Origin: Paenibacillus sp. UNC451MF
GTDB taxonomy: Bacteria > Bacillota > Bacilli > Paenibacillales > NBRC-103111
DNA: 64,000 nt
Assembly: GCF_000686845.1 (NCBI RefSeq)
Contig: NZ_JMLS01000021.1
Span: 62,001-126,000 of the forward strand
Direction: 5' to 3'
Shown here: positions 46,373 through 54,756 of the stretch, in pieces
How positions within the stretch are numbered: the stretch's first letter is position 1
Layout of the letters: the number at the start of each line of letters is the position of its first letter
Translations under genes and position numbers: made by a program
The notes under the pieces: model-generated
The model's database searches: none
What the model saw: the letters and a program-made list of their open reading frames with translations, nothing else
Told to the model about the DNA's origin: nothing

Positions 46373-47554
46373 GTGAAGAAGAGAGTTTTGTTTGTCATGA
46401 ACAATATGCGCTGCGGCGGAGCCGAGAAGGCATTGATTTCGCTGCTGGAAACGATGGATTATTCAGCATACGAAGTTGATTTATTCTTATTCAAGCATGA
46501 CGGGATATTTATGAACCAAATACCCGAGTCAGTCCATTTATTGGAAGAGCCGGCAGAATACCAGTATTATGATATGTCCATCAAAAGAGCGATTCTTGAT
46601 TGTGTGAGAAAAGGAAAATTACATATTGCTTTATTCAGAGGCCTTGCAGGCGTGATTTTTAAAAGTGAAAAAAACAGAGTTCGATGTGAACAGAGGGTTT
46701 GGAAGTATATATCGAAGTCGTTGAAAAACATAGATAAGCCTTATGATATTGCCGTAGGGTACCTTGAAAAAAATCCGATATATTTTTGCATAGACAAAGT
46801 AAAGGCTCATAAGAAGATAGGATTTATTCATAATGACTATGACAAATTGGGCATGGACCCGGAGCTGGATCGCTCTTACTTTGACAAGCTCGACCATTTG
46901 GTAACGGTATCTGAAGAATGCGGCCATGTTCTCAAGAATAGATTTCCTATGTATCAGCAAAAGGTGGACGTCATGTATAACATTGTCTCTCCCGCCGCGA
47001 TATCCAAATTATCGCAGGAGCAGTCCGAATGGGATGATCGTCGCATGAAGCTGGTTTCCGTAGGACGGCTCAATCATCAAAAGGGCTTCGAGCTGGCTGT
47101 AGAGACTTGTAAAGAGCTGGTGCATAACGGATATCCCGTCACATGGTATGTCATTGGTGAGGGAGAGGAGCGGGGAATGCTGGAGAAGCTGATAGCAGCT
47201 AACAACCTCCAAGATCGCTTTGTGCTCATGGGATTAAAAGAAAATCCGTATCCGTACATAAAAGAAGCAGATATTTATGTGCAGCCGTCCCGGTTTGAAG
47301 GAAAATCGATTGCAATAGATGAAGCCAAAATTCTTCACAAGCCCATCGTCGTAACGAACTTCAGCACGGCTAAGGATCAAATTAACGACAGGGAGAACGG
47401 CTTGATTGTAGAGATGAACTCTACATCGCTGTTTCATGCTATAAAATCATTGATCGATGACGAGGAGCTAAGACGTAAATTGACGCTCAACTTATCGAGG
47501 GAGAAGCTGGGGACCGAATCTGAAATTCATAAATTATATGAACTATTCGCGTAA
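46373..47554 (+). CDS. Glycosyltransferase, GT4, paralogue B
   Basis: 393 residues from the GTG at 46373 (MKKRVLFVMNNMRCGGAEKA), with GCGGGTGG 9 nt upstream; a TTG at 46364 is possible. VSVGRLNHQKGFELAVETC and VQPSRFEGKSIAIDEAKILH. Tandem copy of the preceding transferase, probably with a changed acceptor or donor. Confidence 0.85.
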   Translation: MKKRVLFVMNNMRCGGAEKALISLLETMDYSAYEVDLFLFKHDGIFMNQIPESVHLLEEPAEYQYYDMSIKRAILDCVRKGKLHIALFRGLAGVIFKSEKNRVRCEQRVWKYISKSLKNIDKPYDIAVGYLEKNPIYFCIDKVKAHKKIGFIHNDYDKLGMDPELDRSYFDKLDHLVTVSEECGHVLKNRFPMYQQKVDVMYNIVSPAAISKLSQEQSEWDDRRMKLVSVGRLNHQKGFELAVETCKELVHNGYPVTWYVIGEGEERGMLEKLIAANNLQDRFVLMGLKENPYPYIKEADIYVQPSRFEGKSIAIDEAKILHKPIVVTNFSTAKDQINDRENGLIVEMNSTSLFHAIKSLIDDEELRRKLTLNLSREKLGTESEIHKLYELFA

Positions 47555-47572
47555 TAGGAAAGGAACGATTCC

Positions 47573-48760
47573 ATGGTGGTTCAAATCTTAAGTGTGGTGT
47601 TACTGAGTCTCATTGCTGTAATCATCCTTATCGATGTCATCCCTATGTTCAAGGATTGGGTCAGCAGAATCCATATTGGACGCTACCAAGATAAACAAAT
47701 GTGGAATAAATCCATTACGACAAGAGGGATTCGTTGGTTGAATAATACCCCTAAGATCAAAGTAACGGACAATACTCGATTCGTTGCTATCGATATGCTT
47801 AGAGGGAACTATACGAAAAGTGCGATCCAGCACTGGCAAGAAGCTGCGTTAGTCATGGGACTGGCCGAGTATTTGAAACAAAACGATGATTCGGAAGTCA
47901 AGCAGGAAATGACCAAGTTTTTGAATTCAAAGCTGGATAGCTCAGGCCAGTGGATCGAGAAGCCGAAGCAGGTGGATGGAGCCATCCTTGCTTACGCTAT
48001 TATGAAGCTTGATTTCATTGATACAGATCGTTACAAAGCAGCCTTTGATTATATTTGGGACATGATTCAAGATCACAGGGGACAAGACGGAACAGTGGCA
48101 TATCGGAAGTTCATGCAAAACTATCGTTATGTAGATACGATTGGATTCATTTGTCCCTTCTTGGTTTCATACGGTATCCGATATCAGAATCAGGAAAGTG
48201 TTAACTTGGCTGTAGAGCAGATTAAGGCGTACGAGGACAACGGTATGTTGGATCCTCATTTTATTCCAAGTCATGCTTATCAAGTTGAGAATAAAGTTCC
48301 CCTAGGGTTATATGGATGGGGAAGAGGACTTGGTTGGTATGCCATTGGACTTATCGATGCCTGGAACGAGCTGCCGGAAGGGCATCCCCATAAAGCTGCG
48401 CTGGAAGCTAGTGTGAAGAAATTCGCAATCGCCGCCAAATCCTTTCAGCAGCCATCCGGGAATTGGAGCTGGACAGTAACTCGAGGAGAGTGCAGGCCGG
48501 ACTCATCAACAACTGCTACACTTGGCTGGTTTATGCTGCAAGCAGCGAAGATTGAGGAGATTTCTGAGTTATGCGCCAATAGCGCAGACCTAGCTGTTCA
48601 TTACTTAATGCAGGCTACGCGAAGGAACGGCGCAGTCGATTTTTCCCAAGGAGATACTAAGGATATTGGCGTCTATTCCATGTTATTTAACATACTTCCT
48701 TTCACACAAGGATTTTGTATCCGATTAATGAATTCCAAAACCTATTCTAAGGCTGTGTGA
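47573..48760 (+). CDS. Membrane-anchored GH88/GH105-like hydrolase
   Basis: 395 residues. An N-terminal membrane helix (about 4-24, ILSVVLLSLIAVIILIDVI) anchors it, probably with the catalytic domain outside. The rest resembles the alpha/alpha toroid of unsaturated glucuronyl/rhamnogalacturonyl hydrolases such as YteR: WIEKPKQVDGAILAYAIMK with the Asp general acid position, GLYGWGRGLGWYAIGLID and CRPDSSTTATLGWFML. An enzyme of this type inside an EPS assembly unit could trim or process a uronic-acid-containing polymer. Confidence 0.72.
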   Translation: MVVQILSVVLLSLIAVIILIDVIPMFKDWVSRIHIGRYQDKQMWNKSITTRGIRWLNNTPKIKVTDNTRFVAIDMLRGNYTKSAIQHWQEAALVMGLAEYLKQNDDSEVKQEMTKFLNSKLDSSGQWIEKPKQVDGAILAYAIMKLDFIDTDRYKAAFDYIWDMIQDHRGQDGTVAYRKFMQNYRYVDTIGFICPFLVSYGIRYQNQESVNLAVEQIKAYEDNGMLDPHFIPSHAYQVENKVPLGLYGWGRGLGWYAIGLIDAWNELPEGHPHKAALEASVKKFAIAAKSFQQPSGNWSWTVTRGECRPDSSTTATLGWFMLQAAKIEEISELCANSADLAVHYLMQATRRNGAVDFSQGDTKDIGVYSMLFNILPFTQGFCIRLMNSKTYSKAV

Positions 48761-49326
48761 GACTGATGATAAAAAAATGTATTCATTTTATTAGAGCTAG
48801 GGCCAGAAAATATATTCTGGAGGAGCTATGGCTTGAAGATTACATTAAAGTGGGGTTGAAGCTAGGCGACAATTGCTCCATTCAACCGGGGGGCGTTTTT
48901 GATTACTCCCATTGCTGGCTAATCAATATTGGCAACAATGTAACGATAGCGCCTCAAGCTTACTTACTTGCACACGATGCCAGCACTAAACAATTAAATC
49001 AGTATACCAAGGTGGGCAGCATTACAATAGAGGATGATGTTTTTATAGGTGCCAGAGCTTTGATTATGCCTGGAGTCACGGTTGGCAAACGTTCGATCAT
49101 TGCAGCTGGAAGCATCGTCACCAAATCGGTGCCCGAGGGAAGTATAGTTGCAGGCAATCCAGCTAAGGTCCTGTTTACGGTCGAGGAGTACATCGAAAAG
49201 ACGAACAAATTAATGGAAAGCAAAAAGATATATGACCGTCGCTACACGCTAGGCGGGAACATATCGCCTGCAGATAAAGTAAAGATGTACGAGGAGCTAA
49301 TACAAAATATTGGATTTGTAGTCTAA
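48757..49326 (+). CDS. Left-handed beta-helix acyltransferase A
   Basis: 189 residues; GTG 48757 overlaps the previous stop, or ATG 48766. Hexapeptide repeats (VTIAPQAYLLAHDASTK, VFIGARALIMPGVTVGKRS, IVAGNPAKVLF) mark a trimeric O- or N-acyltransferase with His in AHDAS as the likely base. Acetylates an EPS sugar or precursor. Confidence 0.82.
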   Translation: MRLMIKKCIHFIRARARKYILEELWLEDYIKVGLKLGDNCSIQPGGVFDYSHCWLINIGNNVTIAPQAYLLAHDASTKQLNQYTKVGSITIEDDVFIGARALIMPGVTVGKRSIIAAGSIVTKSVPEGSIVAGNPAKVLFTVEEYIEKTNKLMESKKIYDRRYTLGGNISPADKVKMYEELIQNIGFVV

Positions 49327-49353
49327 TAATCGTAGAGTAAGCAGGTGGCATTA

Positions 49354-49899
49354 ATGATAACAAGAATAATAGCATCGTTGAAAGCGAGAATAAAAAATAA
49401 GCTAAACCCCAAAACTGAGCTCCAAATTTTAAAAGAACGAGGCTTGACCTACGGGAAAAATTTTAATTTTTTTAATAGTCATATAGACTACGGACATTGT
49501 TGGCTGGTCGAAATTGGGGACGACGTAACCATAACCAACAGTACTATATTAGCACACGATGCCAGTACAAAATTACACTTTGGAAAAGCGAAAATTGGGA
49601 AAGTCAAGATAGGGGATAGAGTATTTATCGGGTACAACAGTGTGGTTTTGTGTAATGTCACCATAGGAAATGATGTTATCGTTGCGGCCGGTTCTATTGT
49701 AACTAAATCGATACCGGAAAATAGTATTGTTGCTGGGAATCCAGCGAGGATTATTGGTACAACAACCGATTATTTAGAAAAGCATAGACAGCAAATGATG
49801 GTTAAACCGGTTTACGATACGTACTGGCCGCATAAAACTCAGGAACAAATCGCGACTATAAAAAAAGATTTAGACAATGACTTCGGCTATGATGAATAA
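49354..49899 (+). CDS. Left-handed beta-helix acyltransferase B
   Basis: 181 residues from ATG 49354 with AGGTGG upstream; GTG 49345 overlaps that site. Same layout as the preceding gene (YGHCWLVEIGDDVTITNST, LAHDASTKLHFGK, IVAGNPARIIG), so a tandem duplicate, but AT-richer and with a different C terminus. EPS acylation. Confidence 0.82.
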   Translation: MITRIIASLKARIKNKLNPKTELQILKERGLTYGKNFNFFNSHIDYGHCWLVEIGDDVTITNSTILAHDASTKLHFGKAKIGKVKIGDRVFIGYNSVVLCNVTIGNDVIVAAGSIVTKSIPENSIVAGNPARIIGTTTDYLEKHRQQMMVKPVYDTYWPHKTQEQIATIKKDLDNDFGYDE

Positions 49900-49926
49900 A
49901 TTAGAGCATGGAACGCGGAGATGCAT

Positions 49927-51489
49927 ATGAGAATAAACAACTCTATTATCAATATATCTGTCGGCATAGGAAATCAGCTTATCATTACCTTTTTGAGCTT
50001 CTTTTCGAGAACGGTTTTTATAAATACGCTCGGTGTCGAATATTTGGGCTTAAATGGGTTGTTTACGAACTTATTGGCGATGCTTTCCCTCGCCGAGGCG
50101 GGCATAGGCTCCAGTATCATTTACAGTCTCTACAAACCAGTAGCGGATAATGATTATGAAAAAATTAATGTGCTCATGAAATTATACAAAAAGGCATATA
50201 CAATAATAGCCCTCGTCGTATTATTGCTTGGATTATTGCTGATGCCTTTTCTTCCGTATTTCATAAAAGATTCCAGTCTCCAAAATATTCATGTAATCTA
50301 CTTATTATTTTTGGTGAATACCGTCATACCTTACTTTTTTTCTTACAAAACGAACTTATTAAACGTATACCAAAAAAGCTATATCACAACAGCTATCTTT
50401 ACAGGATTGTCCATCGCATCGACCTGCCTTAAGATCGCTATATTGTATTGGACTCAGAACTTCATTTATTACCTGATTGTAGACAGCACCATCGTCATAA
50501 GCAACTCCATAATTTTATTCATCATAGTAAACCGAATGTATCCTTTTTTGAAGGAAAAAGTCACTGCCAAATTAGATGCTATTACGAAGAGCAGCATTAT
50601 CAAAAATGTGAAAGCCATCGTATTACAAAATGTGGGGACCTATTTCATTTTCGGAACAAGCAATATTATGATATCGACATTCGTTAGCATCGCAGCAGTA
50701 GGCTTGTATTCCAACTATAATATGCTGATAGAAATTTGCCGTACGTTTATTAATCAAATTTTCAACAATATATACCATAGTGTCGGTAACCTGGTGGCTA
50801 AAGAGAGCAAAGAAAAAATTTATAGCGTGTATAAAGTGACGATGTTTCTGAATTTCTGGCTGTATTCCTTCTGCGCTATTTTCATGTACGTCATCATCGA
50901 GCCATTTATCACCATGTGGATAGGCAAGCAATTTGTAATGGAAAAGATGGTTTTGATTGTGTTAATGATAACCTTCTATGAAAGAGGCATGAGAAATTCG
51001 ATCAGTACGGTAAAAACAACAGCCGGTATTTTCCATGAAGATCGTTATGCACCATTAATCCAAGCCGTTGTGAATTTAGGTTCTTCGATATGGCTTGTTC
51101 AAGTGATGGGGATATCGGGCGTATTCATCGGCGCTCTCATTAGTGCTCTGCTGGTACCGTTCTGGACGACACCTTATTTTGTGTATAAAAAAGTATTTCA
51201 AAAGCCGCTTATGCACTATTACGGAACTTATGCTTATTATGCAGCTATTGGACTTGGAACTTGTTTGCTCACAAGCCTGCTTTGTCGTTGGCTGACTGCG
51301 GATACCATTCTGGTGCTTGCATTGAAGATCATTATTTGTTTGGTTGTTCCGAATGTTGTTTATATTGTTCTGTTTTACAAAACAGAGGAGTTTAAATATG
51401 TATTTGGAATCGTTGAGCAGCTGGTGAAAAAAGTGCTGAGGAAAGCAAAGCGCATTTCCAGAACGAATGTGCCAACCGGCAACTCGTAA
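49927..51489 (+). CDS. Polysaccharide flippase (Wzx/EpsK-like)
   Basis: 520 residues from ATG 49927 (GCGGAG 6 nt upstream); the ATG at 49921 touches that site. About 12-14 membrane helices; start MRINNSIINISVGIGNQLII, then LSFFSRTVFINTLGVEYLGL, typical of the MATE-like oligosaccharide flippase family. It moves lipid-linked repeat units across the membrane. Last gene of unit 3. Confidence 0.88.
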   Translation: MRINNSIINISVGIGNQLIITFLSFFSRTVFINTLGVEYLGLNGLFTNLLAMLSLAEAGIGSSIIYSLYKPVADNDYEKINVLMKLYKKAYTIIALVVLLLGLLLMPFLPYFIKDSSLQNIHVIYLLFLVNTVIPYFFSYKTNLLNVYQKSYITTAIFTGLSIASTCLKIAILYWTQNFIYYLIVDSTIVISNSIILFIIVNRMYPFLKEKVTAKLDAITKSSIIKNVKAIVLQNVGTYFIFGTSNIMISTFVSIAAVGLYSNYNMLIEICRTFINQIFNNIYHSVGNLVAKESKEKIYSVYKVTMFLNFWLYSFCAIFMYVIIEPFITMWIGKQFVMEKMVLIVLMITFYERGMRNSISTVKTTAGIFHEDRYAPLIQAVVNLGSSIWLVQVMGISGVFIGALISALLVPFWTTPYFVYKKVFQKPLMHYYGTYAYYAAIGLGTCLLTSLLCRWLTADTILVLALKIIICLVVPNVVYIVLFYKTEEFKYVFGIVEQLVKKVLRKAKRISRTNVPTGNS

Positions 51490-51535
51490 ATTTAGTGATG
51501 GTGTTGAAATGTGGGAAAAAACACAATAAACTGTA

Positions 51536-51564
51536 TTGACAAATTCTTTATAAAGAACTAGAAT
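51536..51564 (+). promoter_or_regulatory. EPS unit 4 promoter with operator filling the spacer
   Basis: TTGACA (51536-51541), 17-bp spacer, TAGAAT (51559-51564). The operator ATTCTTTATAAAGAAC occupies 51543-51558, the same geometry as at 40765. Confidence 0.8.
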
Positions 51565-51585
51565 GGAAGTACTAAGTACTACTTT

Positions 51586-51611
51586 AGCGAAACCTATCGC
51601 TCATTTTTTTT
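51586..51611 (+). terminator. Leader terminator or attenuator of EPS unit 4
   Basis: AGCGA, loop AACCTA, TCGCT, then CA and eight T (51604-51611). A short stem, between the promoter and the second operator. Confidence 0.5.
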
Positions 51612-51620
51612 GTTCTCAAC

Positions 51621-51666
51621 GTTCTTTATAAAGAATATTTTGAGTGAAAACTTCTTATAAAAGAAC
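51621..51666 (+). promoter_or_regulatory. Second and third SinR-like operators of EPS unit 4
   Basis: GTTCTTTATAAAGAAT (51621-51636) follows the T-run by 9 nt, and CTTCTTATAAAAGAAC (51651-51666) is a weaker copy 30 bp on. A secondary promoter TTCTCA-N17-TATTTT (51613-51641) would again contain the first of these. Confidence 0.6.
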
Positions 51667-51802
51667 AATGATCCATGATATCACTTCGTTTTACTCCTCT
51701 AGACCTACTACACGAGAACTATAAACTTTCCGACAAAACGAATCATGAAATGCGTACTACGAGCTCACATAACATAGAATTTTATTTTTTTTTTGCATTT
51801 AC

Positions 51803-51818
51803 GTTCTTTATAAAGAAC
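51803..51818 (+). promoter_or_regulatory. Perfect SinR-like operator before the EAR-like RNA
   Basis: GTTCTTTATAAAGAAC, the only perfect 16-bp palindrome of the set, 8 nt after a run of ten T (51785-51794). Confidence 0.7.
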
Positions 51819-51975
51819 ATCGAACTTGTTCCGGTGATGTCTCCTTGCCGTTATCGAAGGAGGTACTCGACCATGCTGTGGGTTGCGATAAACCTTAGAC
51901 GCCAGTCGTCAAGGGTGTGGTGAGAGGAAGGGTTAAATGCCCTACATGACACTAAAGGGTTTAATTATAGGGTCT
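51819..51975 (+). ncRNA. Probable EAR (epsC leader) antitermination RNA
   Basis: Visible structure: CTCCTT (51841-51846) pairs with AAGGAG (51857-51862), and its loop TTATCG (51851-51856) pairs with CGATAA (51886-51891), a pseudoknot. CCTT-GACG (51893-51901, one bulge) pairs with CGTC-AAGG (51907-51914). AGGG (51929-51932) pairs with CCCT (51940-51943), with loop TTAAA matching TTTAA at 51960-51964. In Bacillus subtilis the EAR RNA lies just upstream of epsC, contains a pseudoknot and lets polymerase read through terminators in the long eps operon. The position here, directly before the epsC homologue, is the same. Boundaries are approximate. Confidence 0.6.
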
Positions 51976-52023
51976 TTCATGAAGGCCTTATACTTAAGTA
52001 CTTTATTGAGAGGGTGAACATTT

Positions 52024-53853
52024 TTGTCATACCATCAAAGGTTATCGCTATTAATTATGGTAGACTCTGCTATCGTATTGACATCGATCTTTTTCAGCAG
52101 ATTTTTATTGGAAGCCGATCTTCATGTCATTACACTTCCGCTAGTCGTCAGTTCTATCACATTATTGCTCAGTCACCATGTGTTCTCAATGATTTACAAG
52201 CTGTATAAAAAAGCCTGGGAGTATGCGAGCATCGGGGAACTGGTATGCATTTTCAAAGCTATTACGCTTTCCATTATTTCTGCAGCGTTCATTCAGGAAA
52301 TTATCGTTCAGGATATTTACGTCCGGCTGCTTGCAGTGACGTGGATGGTGCACATCTTGCTGATCGGAGGCTCACGCTTCTGCTGGCGGCTTGTAAGGGA
52401 CATTTATATTAAAAAAGACGTGAATAAAAAACGTACGTTAATCGTAGGAGCCGGTTCCGCAGGTATGATGGTCGTCAGACAATTGATTAAGAATCATGAC
52501 GCAGAGCTTTTGCCCGTTGCTTTTATTGACGACAACATTAACATTCAGCATTTGGATATTCTGGGCATTCCGGTTGTTGGCGGCATCGACCAAATTGAAA
52601 GAGCGGTGGCTGACCTGCATATCGATAACATCGTTATTGCTATTCCGTCACTTGGCAAAAAGGATTTGAATATCATCTTCAGAGAATGCGCAAAGACCCC
52701 AGCCAAAACGCAAATACTGCCTATGCTGGAGGATATCGTAACCGGCAAGCTGGCCGTGAACCAGTTCCGTGACGTTCAAGTAGAAGATTTACTGGGAAGG
52801 GAACCGATTGAACTCGATATTGACAGCATCTCGGAGTATATTACGCAAAAAAGAGTGCTGGTTACAGGAGCAGGGGGATCGATTGGATCGGAAATTTGCC
52901 GTCAAATTACGCGATTTAATCCGAGTCAATTGATACTGCTTGGTCATGGGGAGAACAGCATTTACTGCATCGAGATGGAGCTTCGGGATAGATGCGGACA
53001 GACGGATATTAAATTTATAACAGAAATTGCGGATATTCAGGATCCTGTCAAAATGATGTCCATTATGAACAAGTACCGTCCTCATGTGGTCTATCATGCC
53101 GCTGCTCATAAGCATGTGCCGTTGATGGAACGAAATCCGGAGGAAGCGGTCAAAAACAATGTCATTGGAACGATGAATGTAGCCCGAGCAGCGAGCAAGT
53201 TCGGGGTTGGCACCTTCGTTATGATCTCGACCGATAAAGCGGTCAATCCCACAAGCGTCATGGGTGCTACGAAACGGCTTGCGGAAATGATCATCCAGCA
53301 TATGGATAAGAGCAGCGAGACCAAGTTTGTCGCTGTACGTTTCGGCAATGTGTTGGGAAGCCGTGGCAGTGTCATTCCTCGATTCAAACAGCAAATTGAA
53401 AAAGGTGGACCCGTTTCGGTCACACACCCGGACATGATTCGTTATTTTATGACGATACCGGAGGCTTCCCGTTTGGTTATACAAGCAGGAGCATTGGCCA
53501 GGGGCGGTGAAATATTCGTTCTCGATATGGGAGATCCGGTCAAGATCGTCGATTTGGCGAAAAATTTGATCAAGCTCTCGGGTAATTCCATAGACGATAT
53601 CGAAATCGTATTTACAGGTGTAAGACCAGGTGAGAAGCTGTTCGAAGAGCTGCTCCAGGCTAATGAAATTGAGGAGCAGCAAGTGTATCCAAAAATTTAT
53701 ATCGGTAAAACGGCAGATCTGTACATAGAAGAAATCCGGAAAATGATTAACAATTATTCGACTTTGGATGGTGTCATTTTGCGGGAGCAGTTATTGAATT
53801 TGGCTAACGGCAATGTGATTCCAGCATCCAAGAAGTTGATTTCGATTGGTTAA
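52024..53853 (+). CDS. epsC: UDP-sugar 4,6-dehydratase, membrane-bound (EpsC/CapD/PglF type)
   Basis: 609 residues from TTG 52024 with GAGAGGGTG upstream. Four membrane helices (to about 125), a first Rossmann part (RTLIVGAGSAGMMVVRQL), then the extended SDR domain with the NAD site VLVTGAGGSIGSEICRQI, a STDKA active-site motif and the RPGEKLFEELL tail. It converts UDP-GlcNAc to the 4-keto-6-deoxy sugar, first step toward UDP-diacetamido-trideoxy hexose; EpsN and EpsM encoded at 60.9-62.7 kb give the next steps. First gene of unit 4. Confidence 0.88.
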   Translation: MSYHQRLSLLIMVDSAIVLTSIFFSRFLLEADLHVITLPLVVSSITLLLSHHVFSMIYKLYKKAWEYASIGELVCIFKAITLSIISAAFIQEIIVQDIYVRLLAVTWMVHILLIGGSRFCWRLVRDIYIKKDVNKKRTLIVGAGSAGMMVVRQLIKNHDAELLPVAFIDDNINIQHLDILGIPVVGGIDQIERAVADLHIDNIVIAIPSLGKKDLNIIFRECAKTPAKTQILPMLEDIVTGKLAVNQFRDVQVEDLLGREPIELDIDSISEYITQKRVLVTGAGGSIGSEICRQITRFNPSQLILLGHGENSIYCIEMELRDRCGQTDIKFITEIADIQDPVKMMSIMNKYRPHVVYHAAAHKHVPLMERNPEEAVKNNVIGTMNVARAASKFGVGTFVMISTDKAVNPTSVMGATKRLAEMIIQHMDKSSETKFVAVRFGNVLGSRGSVIPRFKQQIEKGGPVSVTHPDMIRYFMTIPEASRLVIQAGALARGGEIFVLDMGDPVKIVDLAKNLIKLSGNSIDDIEIVFTGVRPGEKLFEELLQANEIEEQQVYPKIYIGKTADLYIEEIRKMINNYSTLDGVILREQLLNLANGNVIPASKKLISIG

Positions 53854-53871
53854 TAAGGAGTGGATGTAGAG

Positions 53872-54747
53872 ATGAAAGTAAGAAAAGCGATTATTCCGGC
53901 TGCTGGACTCGGTACCCGATTTCTTCCAGCAACGAAGGCTATGCCGAAGGAAATGCTGCCCATAGTAGATAAACCGACTATTCAATACATTGTGGAAGAA
54001 GCGATAGAGTCCGGTATTGAAGATATCATTATCGTTACAGGTAAAGGAAAGCGGGCCATTGAGGATCATTTCGACAGCTCCTTCGAGCTGGAACAAAACT
54101 TACTGGAAAAGCAAAAGTTCGACTTGTTGAATGAGGTTCAAAAGTCTGCGAATGTGGACATTCACTATATTCGTCAAAAGGAACCTAAAGGCTTGGGACA
54201 TGCGATTTGGTGCGCACGCAAATTTATTGGCGATGAACCATTTGCCGTTCTGCTCGGGGACGATATTGTTAGGGCCGAGAAGCCTTGCTTGAAGCAAATG
54301 ATGGAGCTCTACGAGCATTACCGCGCTTCCATTATTGGGGTTAAGCACGTGTCCGATGATGAGGTTTCCCGATATGGCATAGTAGACGGTAATCCTATGG
54401 ATGAACGCTTTTATAAAGTAAAGCATTTGGTGGAGAAGCCGAAGAAAGAATTCGCTCCTTCGAATCTGGCGATCATGGGACGATACATTTTAAGTCCGCG
54501 TATCTTTGATATTTTAAATAACCAGGAACCGGGCGCCGGCTCGGAGATCCAGCTTACGGACGGCATTGCGGAGTTGAATCGCATTGAAGCGGTATACGCT
54601 TACGAATTTCACGGAACTCGGCACGATGTTGGGGAGAAAATGGGCTTTATTCAGACGACCATTGAATTTGCGCTTCAAAGAGATGATTTACGGTATGATC
54701 TGCTCAACTATCTGTCCCGAGTTTTGGAGAAAGAATTGATAAAATAG
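53872..54747 (+). CDS. gtaB: UTP-glucose-1-phosphate uridylyltransferase
   Basis: 291 residues from ATG 53872; a GTG at 53860 lies in the ribosome site [25 protein letters not shown], then [20 protein letters not shown] and [13 protein letters not shown] are GalU/GtaB signatures. Makes UDP-glucose, which GalE encoded at 59006 can convert to UDP-galactose for the EPS. Confidence 0.93.
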   Translation: MKVRKAIIPAAGLGTRFLPATKAMPKEMLPIVDKPTIQYIVEEAIESGIEDIIIVTGKGKRAIEDHFDSSFELEQNLLEKQKFDLLNEVQKSANVDIHYIRQKEPKGLGHAIWCARKFIGDEPFAVLLGDDIVRAEKPCLKQMMELYEHYRASIIGVKHVSDDEVSRYGIVDGNPMDERFYKVKHLVEKPKKEFAPSNLAIMGRYILSPRIFDILNNQEPGAGSEIQLTDGIAELNRIEAVYAYEFHGTRHDVGEKMGFIQTTIEFALQRDDLRYDLLNYLSRVLEKELIK

Positions 54748-54756
54748 GTGATCCCC

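Noticed and set aside
33643-51818. Palindromes as ends of a small mobile element
   Set aside because: They coincide with promoter spacers and leader positions at functional spacing, and sequences between pairs are unrelated apart from T-runs, so operators are the better reading.
51873-51923. 16-residue ORF with an AAGGAGGT ribosome-site-like sequence upstream of epsC
   Set aside because: The AAGGAG is paired in the proposed EAR-like hairpin and the ORF covers the pseudoknot and next stem, so RNA structure explains the sequence better than translation.
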